Source of the DNA: Methanobacteriota archaeon
GTDB lineage: Archaea; Thermoplasmatota; Poseidoniia; Poseidoniales; Poseidoniaceae
DNA length: 30,938 nt
Assembly (NCBI GenBank): GCA_002702945.1
Contig: PADF01000010.1
Location: forward strand, 43,176-74,113
Direction: 5' to 3'
The translations under genes and the position numbers were made by a program. Under the pieces are notes generated by a model. It did not search any database. It was not told where the DNA came from and worked only from the letters and a program-made list of their open reading frames with translations. The stretch's first letter is position 1. Every line of letters begins with the position of its first letter. Positions 8,713 through 20,104 of the stretch are shown here, one piece after another.

Positions 8713-9339
8713 ATGAGCGATGAAATGGACTCTATTATCGAAGACAGACTTTCAGTTTTTGACGATGAACCTGACCTAAATGATTGGGTTGAAGTGATGT
8801 GCGGAGCCGCAATGGCTGTAATTGGTATTTTTCATTTAGTTCAACCAGGTGAACTCGTTGATCCAGATATTATGCGATGGTTTGCTGCAGCAGTAGTAGC
8901 TGCTGGTGCTGTATGGGCTGGACATGGTTTGAAAGATATGGCTGTAAAAGAAGTTAGACGATCTATTGCAATTCTTGAATTATCTGAAATGTCTTCCTCT
9001 GACGGGCCAAATCATGGCCTCATTAGGGATGTTTTACTTAATCCTGAAGAATACAAAAGTTTCCTATTAGAGGCATATAACTCTGCTTGGGAAGATGGAA
9101 TAATTACAGAACAAGAATTAGAGGAGTTAAAGTCATTCCAAACCGCTCTAGGAATCTCTGATGAAGATGCAGCAAAGATGAACATAGAAGCAGCTATTAC
9201 TTCCGCTGCTAAAGATGGAGATATTTCTGAAGAAGAAGAATCGATCATTAAGAAAATCGCAGAAGACGCTGATATGGATGCTGAAAGCAAGGTTAAGGAA
9301 GCAAAATCAAAGGCTAAAAGTAAGTCTAAAAAGAAGTGA
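8713..9339 (+). CDS. Membrane-anchored protein with TerB-like acidic helical repeats
   Basis: The product has 208 residues from the ATG at 8713. Two hydrophobic segments (about residues 23-41 and 54-72) form an N-terminal hairpin anchor. A cytoplasmic-looking acidic domain follows with two similar units: AWEDGIITEQELEELKSFQTAL and, about 30 residues later, AAKDGDISEEEESIIKKIAE. The DG-[IS]-E-x-E pattern resembles TerB/DUF533-type helical domains, which bind metal in some members. The tail is a Lys-rich run (KAKSKAKSKSKKK). A longer frame reaching back into hel308 is rejected. GCATAAGA near 8680, about 28 bases before the ATG, could be a TATA element for a leaderless message. Its stop abuts the stop of the convergent SprT-like gene with no spacer. 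Function is unknown. Confidence 0.7.
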   Translation: MSDEMDSIIEDRLSVFDDEPDLNDWVEVMCGAAMAVIGIFHLVQPGELVDPDIMRWFAAAVVAAGAVWAGHGLKDMAVKEVRRSIAILELSEMSSSDGPNHGLIRDVLLNPEEYKSFLLEAYNSAWEDGIITEQELEELKSFQTALGISDEDAAKMNIEAAITSAAKDGDISEEEESIIKKIAEDADMDAESKVKEAKSKAKSKSKKK

Positions 9340-9888
9340 TTAGACTTTTCTATCTTTCAAAACAATATTGCATTCGCGGCATTTATACTTGCCTTTAGAT
9401 GGTTTCTTTCTCGGGAAATCTTTACCGCATTTAGTACAGTTCCATATCCATTTTGCATTCTTAAATCGTAAAAACTCTGTAAATTCACTCCCATGTTTAG
9501 ATGCTCTATTGCCAGGCCATTCATTCTCCAAGAATCTAAATTTAGAATTATGTTCTCTAAAACCTAGTGCGTGAATGTATTCATGATGCAAAACAAAAGC
9601 AGCATAAGCATTCCATCTTTCCTCTAATAATTCTGGATGAATATCTATTACTTCTACATCTTGTGGATTTAGATCAGATATATCTGAACCAATTTTCCAC
9701 CTGGTCACACCATGCCTCTGTGTAGCATTTTTTCTTAAAACACCTAACTTTATTTGCTTCAAAACCTGAGTGTTAGTTTTATTCCAAACTTCCATGTCCA
9801 GCATCAAATCTAAAACTATACTTCTTAATTTATCTAATTTAACTATTTGTTGATGATTAGGATTGACCATTAATCTAATCAACTCCAT
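9340..9888 (-). CDS. SprT-like zinc metalloprotease with C-terminal zinc ribbon
   Basis: This 182-residue protein has the SprT/Spartan arrangement. An HExxH zinc site HHEYIHALG (H102, E103, H106) has a further His at 113. A C-terminal zinc ribbon uses C151/C154 and C170/C173 (CTKCGKDF, YKCRECN). Family members in eukaryotes (Spartan/DVC1) degrade DNA-protein crosslinks; the role of archaeal and bacterial SprT-like proteins is less clear. The start overlaps the stop of the upstream thioesterase gene by about ten bases, so the two are probably one transcript; a second ATG six codons in (9870) is an alternative. The 3' end abuts the convergent gene ending at 9339. Confidence 0.8.
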   Translation of the reverse strand: MELIRLMVNPNHQQIVKLDKLRSIVLDLMLDMEVWNKTNTQVLKQIKLGVLRKNATQRHGVTRWKIGSDISDLNPQDVEVIDIHPELLEERWNAYAAFVLHHEYIHALGFREHNSKFRFLENEWPGNRASKHGSEFTEFLRFKNAKWIWNCTKCGKDFPRKKPSKGKYKCRECNIVLKDRKV

Positions 9889-10346
9889 CTATGATAAGCA
9901 GGATGTCCCTCTTTAACCGCCACAAATAACCCACTTCCGGTAGCACAAACCTTACCTTCTGCTTCCAATAAAAGTTCGACTTCCACTTTATTTCCTTCAA
10001 TTGATTTGACTTGGCTAGTGACGCATAGGATAGTATCAGTAGGAGTTGGGCGTCTAAGTTTTACAGAATAAGATGCTGTGACCGTACAAGGTGGTTGTTC
10101 GTCACCACTCTGATCCATGAGAGCAATTGCTGCAGTCCAATTTCCATGACAATCTAGTAATGTTCCAATGATTCCGCCATTTATCATTCCAGGAAATGCT
10201 TGATGGTGTTCTTCTGGCTTATATTCTAGGTACAATCCATTTTCTATCCTAGTACTATTGATACGTAGACCTTCTTTATTTGCTGGCCCACACCCAAAGC
10301 AAATTGAATTTGCTGCGTACTTTTGTTGAACCCCTAGTTCATCCAT
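9879..10346 (-). CDS. Hot-dog fold thioesterase (PaaI/4HBT-like)
   Basis: The chosen ATG gives 155 residues. The N-terminal CFGCGPANKEGLRI (about residues 16-29) is a signature seen at the start of many 4HBT-superfamily thioesterases. It is followed by the hot-dog helix region FPGMINGGIIGTLLDCHGNW (about 51-70) and the closing strands TASYSVKLRRPTP and GKVCATGSGLFVAV. Such enzymes hydrolyse acyl-CoA thioesters; the substrate cannot be inferred. The frame stays open to 10481, but that extension would overlap the divergent AstE-like gene and looks non-coding. A TATAC-containing element near 10380 lies upstream. It is cotranscribed with the SprT-like gene. Confidence 0.8.
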   Translation of the reverse strand: MDELGVQQKYAANSICFGCGPANKEGLRINSTRIENGLYLEYKPEEHHQAFPGMINGGIIGTLLDCHGNWTAAIALMDQSGDEQPPCTVTASYSVKLRRPTPTDTILCVTSQVKSIEGNKVEVELLLEAEGKVCATGSGLFVAVKEGHPAYHRWS

Positions 10347-10433
10347 AAATAAGCGTAGATTAGTCCGTCTTTGTTTGTTTGTATAGATTGTTTCAATCGC
10401 ATTGTTCTTGATGAATGAATTATTCGCACGTAC

Positions 10434-11759
10434 ATGGGTGGCAAGAAACGTACTGACAAGACGAAGGTTCGTGTTGCTCATGAATTGCCTAAAAGAAGAA
10501 GAATTGCAATTAAAGAAGCATTAGAAGCTCACCAAACAGAGGATAGGCCTGAATGGGATAGAGCGGCAGAATGGGGCAATATTCGTTTGTATCGGAAAAT
10601 AATCAAACCAGGAACAATAAGAACAATTTCTTTACCATTATTGGAAGTTGATTTAGGAGACCCATGGCCAATTCCAGTTACAGTAATACATGGCGAAAGG
10701 CCTGGTCCTACAATAACAATTCTTGGAGGTATTCATGGAGATGAACTTACTGGTCCTTCAGCATGTACTCATTTGTTATCTAATGCTTTTACAGACATTG
10801 GTAATCCCTTGGATCCAAAACAGATGGCTGGGACATTAAGAATTGTCCCTGTTGTAAATCTTCCAGGTTACAGAGCTAAGTCTAGATATTTTCCTGATGG
10901 TAGAGATTTAAATAGAAATTTCCCAGGTAATTTCAAAACAACTACTACACGAAGAGTTGCTGCTCAAGTATGGAAGTACTTACTTAAAGATAGTGACGCA
11001 ATTATAGACTTACATAGTGCTGCCAAAGGTCGTTCAAATATGCCTCAATTAAGGGCTGATTTAGCTCATGCAGGTTCCAATATACTTGCTAAAGCATTTG
11101 GCATTGAAATTATTTTAGATTCGAAGCCACCGTCTGGATCTCTTAGAAAAGCGGCTGTTGAAAATGACATCCCATCTATCACATATGAAGGAGGAGGGGC
11201 AAATTTACTGGATAATGAATCTGTAAAAGTTGCTATTCATGGCGTAACTAATATCCTAAGGTCATTAAGAATGATACCCGGTAAGCCCAATAGGCCAAGG
11301 TTCCGTATGTTGGCTAGCGGTTCTCGATGGTTGAGGGCTAGTGAAGGAGGACTGTTGGATATGTTTGTTACTTCAGGTTCCGTAATGCGAGAAGGAGAAG
11401 TTATTGCAACTATTTCAGACCCTGCAACACCTGGGTTAACAGTTGATATTGTGGCGCCAGAAGATGGTTTACTGGTTGGTGCAGCTACTAATCCATTTAC
11501 AGCCAGTGGAATGCCGGTAGGGCATTTCCTACCAGTTTCGAAGCATATTTCTTTGCTAGAAGAACAAATTGATGATAATGGTAAATTCATTGTTTGTGGC
11601 TCTGAAGAAGATGCTATCTGGAGAGAAGAGCAGGATATTGACGAAGTTAATGTCGATGGTGAATGGAGTGGTGATGGAATTGATGGTGAATGGATGTCTG
11701 GAAAATCTAATCAACAAAAATCAAACTCATTCTCAGATTATGAAGAAGCAGATGCTTAA
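10434..11759 (+). CDS. Succinylglutamate desuccinylase/aspartoacylase family zinc hydrolase (M14-like)
   Basis: This 441-residue protein has an AstE/AspA-type carboxypeptidase fold. Zinc ligands are visible as H101 and E104 in GGIHGDE and H194 in IIDLHS. The substrate-binding phrase DLNRNFPG is at about 158-165, and a likely catalytic Glu sits in TYEGGG near 252. The C-terminal half contains a beta-barrel/lipoyl-like segment (SGSVMREGEVIATISDP, VDIVAPEDGLLVG) common in this family. The tail (about 385-441) is acidic and Gln/Ser-rich and repeats DGEW. The substrate is not predictable; the family removes acyl groups from N-acyl amino acids or cleaves Glu/Asp-type peptides. The last four bases overlap the convergent LeuA-like gene through a shared TTAA. 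Confidence 0.82.
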   Translation: MGGKKRTDKTKVRVAHELPKRRRIAIKEALEAHQTEDRPEWDRAAEWGNIRLYRKIIKPGTIRTISLPLLEVDLGDPWPIPVTVIHGERPGPTITILGGIHGDELTGPSACTHLLSNAFTDIGNPLDPKQMAGTLRIVPVVNLPGYRAKSRYFPDGRDLNRNFPGNFKTTTTRRVAAQVWKYLLKDSDAIIDLHSAAKGRSNMPQLRADLAHAGSNILAKAFGIEIILDSKPPSGSLRKAAVENDIPSITYEGGGANLLDNESVKVAIHGVTNILRSLRMIPGKPNRPRFRMLASGSRWLRASEGGLLDMFVTSGSVMREGEVIATISDPATPGLTVDIVAPEDGLLVGAATNPFTASGMPVGHFLPVSKHISLLEEQIDDNGKFIVCGSEEDAIWREEQDIDEVNVDGEWSGDGIDGEWMSGKSNQQKSNSFSDYEEADA

Positions 11760-13009
11760 TTCAAAAATTGCTTTACTGCTGCTTCAACCTCTGAGTCTTC
11801 CATATTTCTTCTTTGACTTTTTGCAACTTCAAATAGATGAGCAACTAAATCATCTGTAACCTCATAACCATTCTGTTCAAGCCACCAAATTATATTTGAG
11901 CGCCCTGCCATATGACCGATTCGGATAACTTGTTTTAGTCCAAAGTCACCAGCAGGGACTCCAGAGTAGACTCTATCTGCTAGCCAATTATCTCCTTTAC
12001 GCATAGCCTTTATCACTGCTGAAGCATGAACTCCAGTACCAGTTTCAAATGCGTCTTCACCAAAAACAGGATAGTTTCTAGGTAGTGGGACTTCAATATA
12101 CTTATTTGCCAACCTAGTGTATTCATCTAGGTGGGTCAAATCATTGTCAATTACTCCCATCAATTTCAAATTGACTAATGTTTGGTCAAGAGGGGCATTA
12201 CCAGCCCTTTCCCCAACGCCAAGTGCTGTACCATGTACTACATCCGCACCTGCTTCAACCGCAGCAATATTATTTGCAACTCCTAAACCTCTATCTTGAT
12301 GACCATGCCAGTTTACTTCTATATCGCTACGATGGTACCCCCCATCTTTGATAACTTCTTCATCAATGAAATTAAGTAATTTCTTTACTCCATTAGGGGT
12401 AACATGCCCGCAAGTATCACAAACGCATAATCTTCTGACCCCTAATTCCATGGCTCTTTGATAAATTTTCTTTACATCATCAGGATTAGATCTAGTTGTA
12501 TCTTCTGTAACAAACATAACCGGCACATCATTTTCTACGGCATAACTAACTGCTTTTTCCATTGTAGAAATTAGTTTGTCCATAGTCCATCCTTCGGTGT
12601 ATTGTCTAATTGGGCTAGTACCCAAAAAGGCTGAAGCCTGTATAGGAATTCCATGTTTATTCTGCATTTCAACCAGAGGTTCGATGTCATTCATCAAGGT
12701 TCTAACTGCAGCACCTGGTCTAATTTGATAATCATTGGAAGTTATGTGGGAGATCAGAGCATCAATGTGCTCACGATGAAATGGTCCTGCTCCAGGTAGT
12801 CCAAGATCTACTTTTTGAATTCCCAGTTTTTCCATGTAAGATAATAATTCAATTTTTTCCTCGATTGACGGATTTCTTGCGCTAGGACTTTGTAATCCAT
12901 CTCTTAGAGTCTCATCATCAAACCAAACACCGTGAGGATGATTAGAAGGGTTTCTATTGAAATCATAGTCTATAGTATTCCAATCATAAATCAATGAACG
13001 CTCATCCAT
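11756..13009 (-). CDS. DRE-TIM metallolyase family acyltransferase/lyase (LeuA/homocitrate synthase/HMG-CoA lyase-like)
   Basis: The product has 417 residues. It has the DRE-TIM barrel signature DDETLRDGLQ (D32 and R36-D37), with zinc ligands H235 and H237 in NWHGHQDRGLG. The cofactor-proximal GVGERAGNAPLDQ follows at about 264-276. These enzymes condense acetyl-CoA with a 2-oxoacid (isopropylmalate, citramalate or homocitrate synthases) or run the reverse cleavage (HMG-CoA lyase). The motif DGLQS and the DRGLG after the zinc site differ from classical LeuA (DGEQ and NDTGLA). The C-terminal LeuA allosteric dimer domain is missing, so the substrate is open. The ATG at 13009 follows an 80-base spacer after gyrA that carries a terminator-like hairpin. 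Confidence 0.78.
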   Translation of the reverse strand: MDERSLIYDWNTIDYDFNRNPSNHPHGVWFDDETLRDGLQSPSARNPSIEEKIELLSYMEKLGIQKVDLGLPGAGPFHREHIDALISHITSNDYQIRPGAAVRTLMNDIEPLVEMQNKHGIPIQASAFLGTSPIRQYTEGWTMDKLISTMEKAVSYAVENDVPVMFVTEDTTRSNPDDVKKIYQRAMELGVRRLCVCDTCGHVTPNGVKKLLNFIDEEVIKDGGYHRSDIEVNWHGHQDRGLGVANNIAAVEAGADVVHGTALGVGERAGNAPLDQTLVNLKLMGVIDNDLTHLDEYTRLANKYIEVPLPRNYPVFGEDAFETGTGVHASAVIKAMRKGDNWLADRVYSGVPAGDFGLKQVIRIGHMAGRSNIIWWLEQNGYEVTDDLVAHLFEVAKSQRRNMEDSEVEAAVKQFLN

Positions 13010-13027
13010 AAAATCAACTCATTAGCC

Positions 13028-13050
13028 AAAAAACACTCCGGCCTAAGCCG
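13028..13050 (-). terminator. Terminator-like hairpin and T-run after gyrA
   Basis: Read on the minus strand, about 40 bases past the gyrA stop, CGGC-TTAG-GCCG forms a 4-base-pair GC stem. It is followed five bases later by six T residues. This resembles an intrinsic terminator separating gyrA from the LeuA-like gene. Archaeal termination mainly needs the T-run, so the stem may be incidental. Confidence 0.45.
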
Positions 13051-13089
13051 TGACAAACTGTAATCATGTTTCAAGTCGTCGATTTTAAA

Positions 13090-17824
<4,735 letters not shown>

Positions 17825-17830
17825 TTAAAT

Positions 17831-17839
17831 TCTATAATC
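17831..17839 (-). promoter_or_regulatory. Likely TATA box of the gyrB-gyrA operon
   Basis: GATTATAGA on the minus strand is centred about 28 bases before the gyrB ATG. This is the spacing expected if transcription begins at or just before the start codon. A second AT-rich stretch (TTTAAAAA near 17821-17828) lies too close to the start to serve. Confidence 0.45.
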
Positions 17840-17938
17840 ACTGAATTTAATTTTGAAGGGGGTTTTTTTCACTACAAAACGTATCTTTTCCATCATGGAA
17901 TTTTGCCGCAATGCATTGATTACTCGTCCTCAACTCCC

Positions 17939-17977
17939 CTACCATTGTTAACCACCATTGAAGGTGTTTAAAGGTAG
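17939..17977. repeat. Long imperfect dyad in the gyrB-aroD spacer
   Basis: The outer arms CTACC (17939-17943) and GGTAG (17973-17977) enclose inner arms TTAACCACC (17948-17956) and GGTGTTTAA (17963-17971), which pair at eight of nine positions around the loop ATTGAA. The motif ACCATTG also occurs twice in the left half. It could be an operator for a dimeric regulator or an RNA hairpin. Confidence 0.5.
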
Positions 17978-18084
17978 TGGAAAACATAGCAAAAATATGT
18001 TCAATTTACTAGTTATTTCTGCTTTTCAACATTACTAAAATCACTTGTTTTCTATTTGTATAGATACTCCTCTCAAGCGTGAGC

Positions 18085-18092
18085 GTTAATAA
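18085..18092 (+). promoter_or_regulatory. Likely TATA box of aroD
   Basis: GTTAATAA is centred about 25 bases before the ATG at 18114. That spacing is typical for a leaderless archaeal transcript. No Shine-Dalgarno sequence precedes the ATG, which agrees with a leaderless message. Confidence 0.45.
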
Positions 18093-18113
18093 CACCCCCT
18101 AATTGGACCAAAT

Positions 18114-18911
18114 ATGGCTGAGCCGAAAGTGTGCGTATCTTTAGAAGGTATTACAGTAGATGAAATGATTGATGAAGCAAATAGAGCAAATATTGCTGGT
18201 GCTGATTATGTCGAAGTTCGATTTGACAAACTATACTTAATCAAACCCGAACCAACCGTTTCAGAAAATGAAGATGGAGAAAAAATTAGTAAAATGCCAC
18301 CTGAAACTGAATGGACTGTGAAAGACTTCGAAGAAATCGATATCGAAGAATCTATTTCTGCACTCAAAGAGGCAATCCCTGTTCCTGTAATTTTTACTGT
18401 TCGACCAGTTAGAGAAGGAGGCTTTTTCGCTGGAAATGAAAAGCAAAGGCTTGATGTATTGAGTAAAGCGATTAAATCAGAGGTCAGTTTTGTTGATTTA
18501 GAACTTTCAATTGAAGAAAAAGACAGAAAGAAACTTCATTCCAGTGCATCAGATTCTGGATGTCAAGTAATCGCATCTTATCACGACTCTAGTGCCACTC
18601 CTAGTGCGAACGAAATTATAGAACTAGTCCGATCGAATTACGATAAAGGAGATATAATCAAATTCTGCTCCTCAATATCAAATCACCAAGACTCTCTTCA
18701 AATAATCGAAGCGGCCCACACACTGTCTAATGATGAAGAACCTCATAGCTTGATGGGATTAGGAAATGGTGGCGATTGGGTTAGATTACACGCCCCAATT
18801 CTAGGCCAAAGTTTAGTTTACGCAACTATGCTTAATCATTTCAGGTTATCAGATAGAGGATTGATTAATGTCAGAGATTTGAGAGATGCTTGGGCATTAT
18901 TGGAATATTGA
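18114..18911 (+). CDS. aroD: Type I 3-dehydroquinate dehydratase
   Basis: This 265-residue enzyme performs the third step of the shikimate pathway, converting 3-dehydroquinate to 3-dehydroshikimate through a Schiff base. The expected active-site residues can be read. These are E34 and R36 in DYVEVRFDKL, R97 in FTVRPVREGG, H157 in IASYHD and the Schiff-base lysine K183 in DIIKFCSS. The C-terminal substrate loop is present as GQSLVYAT. An acidic insertion of about 30 residues (46-75, Glu/Asp-rich) near the N-terminus is longer than in most type I enzymes. No other shikimate gene lies nearby. The gene is monocistronic, divergent from gyrB, with a 52-base convergent gap to the next gene. Confidence 0.93.
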   Translation: MAEPKVCVSLEGITVDEMIDEANRANIAGADYVEVRFDKLYLIKPEPTVSENEDGEKISKMPPETEWTVKDFEEIDIEESISALKEAIPVPVIFTVRPVREGGFFAGNEKQRLDVLSKAIKSEVSFVDLELSIEEKDRKKLHSSASDSGCQVIASYHDSSATPSANEIIELVRSNYDKGDIIKFCSSISNHQDSLQIIEAAHTLSNDEEPHSLMGLGNGGDWVRLHAPILGQSLVYATMLNHFRLSDRGLINVRDLRDAWALLEY

Positions 18912-18963
18912 ATCCAAATCTAGACATTTGACCCTGTAACAGAATGAATAGTACTTATTCGTA

Positions 18964-20055
18964 TTATTCGCCATTGTTATTGCCTTTGAGAATATTACTG
19001 TCGGCAATATTTACTCCGTCTGGAGGAGGTAATTCAGCTGCGGTGTTGAGAGATGGAACAATGCCAGTAGATTGTTGTTCAGCCTGTAGCCCAGCTCGCA
19101 TGTATCTTGCGTTTAGTATAAAAGGAAATATTGCAAAGCCGATAATCAAAACCAAGAATACCAAAGAAACGGTGAAATTAGGAAGTATCAACGTTCTTTC
19201 TGTAGTAATTATCGTAATATCAGCAGCAGTAATTGTTTCAGGAGGTTGCGCATCATTGTCATGGACATTGTCCCATGTATCAACTACGATGTAGAAATCT
19301 TGCCAATCTTGATTCCCAAACAAACCAGAATATACTTCTGGGCCGTCAAGACTCAAAGCAAAATTAACTTCATCAACATTCTCATATTGATGGGCGTCTC
19401 TAAAAGATTTCCAACCTAAGAAATTAAAACTCCTCCATTCAGGCGGAATATCACTTAATGATTCTTCAGCATCAGAATACCAACGATTATTTGAATGAGA
19501 AGAAAAGTAACTTTCCTCATACTTGGTATATTCACTAGAAGTGAGTAAATAAATATCGGCATTAACATTCGAACCATTTACTTGATCAAAGTCTTGGAGT
19601 GTGATGCAAATTGTTGTTCTGTGATTTGCTGAAAGGTTAACTTTCAACGCACCAACACTATCATTGCCAATTAAAAGAGTCGCATGATGATTAGAAACAA
19701 AAGGGTCTAAAGTCAAATCTTCTTGTTCCCAAGGAGCATAATACATCCATTCCGGTTCTGGACTCAATGACATATCGATAGAATCTTCTTGACCATTTGA
19801 AGCATCATTACCACCTCTATCTTTACCATTTCCTGGGCCTTCGTCAAAAATATCCCACCAACTTTCATATGGATTAAAATGGGGCACCATTGCAATTCTC
19901 TGTAATGATTGGTTCCAACTTACTGGTTCTATATCTCCTTCGCAGGCATCTGCTGCAGAAGCATTATTGATAATAGAAACAGGATTATTAGCTGCAGGGA
20001 CAATGAGAGGTAAAAGGAACATTACAAGAATGAGTAAAACGATTTTTGGCCTCAT
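18964..20055 (-). CDS. Exported membrane-anchored protein of unknown function, partner of the PKD peptidase
   Basis: The 363-residue protein has an N-terminal signal peptide (hydrophobic core about residues 4-21). An extracellular domain of about 260 residues rich in Trp, Asp and Asn follows, and then one transmembrane helix (about 294-315, VSLVFLVLIIGFAIFPFIL). It ends in a cytoplasmic tail of about 48 residues containing the turn-rich ELPPPDG. The extracellular part includes NADIYLLTSSEYTKYEESY and DFYIVVDTWDNVHDND, which suggests a beta-sandwich, but I do not recognise a family. The start is fixed by GAGGAG five bases before the ATG. The gene lies 49 bases downstream of the 1401-residue peptidase on the same strand, so the two are probably an operon and may act together at the cell surface. 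Confidence 0.7.
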   Translation of the reverse strand: MRPKIVLLILVMFLLPLIVPAANNPVSIINNASAADACEGDIEPVSWNQSLQRIAMVPHFNPYESWWDIFDEGPGNGKDRGGNDASNGQEDSIDMSLSPEPEWMYYAPWEQEDLTLDPFVSNHHATLLIGNDSVGALKVNLSANHRTTICITLQDFDQVNGSNVNADIYLLTSSEYTKYEESYFSSHSNNRWYSDAEESLSDIPPEWRSFNFLGWKSFRDAHQYENVDEVNFALSLDGPEVYSGLFGNQDWQDFYIVVDTWDNVHDNDAQPPETITAADITIITTERTLILPNFTVSLVFLVLIIGFAIFPFILNARYMRAGLQAEQQSTGIVPSLNTAAELPPPDGVNIADSNILKGNNNGE

Positions 20056-20060
20056 TCAAT

Positions 20061-20066
20061 CTCCTC
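20061..20066 (-). promoter_or_regulatory. Ribosome binding site of the 363-residue membrane protein
   Basis: GAGGAG lies five bases before the ATG at 20055 on the minus strand. It fixes the start and fits internal translation within an operon with the gene ending at 20105. Confidence 0.65.
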
Positions 20067-20104
20067 ATTATGACTCATTAGTTGACAGTTCAAGATACTA
20101 ACGA

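Noticed and set aside
10347..10481. 45-codon N-terminal extension of the thioesterase
   Set aside because: It overlaps the divergent AstE-like gene and precedes the CFGCGP motif that normally lies near the N-terminus.
18946..18960. GAATA/TATTC inverted repeat between the convergent aroD and 363-residue genes
   Set aside because: Five AT-rich base pairs are too weak to call a terminator in AT-rich DNA.
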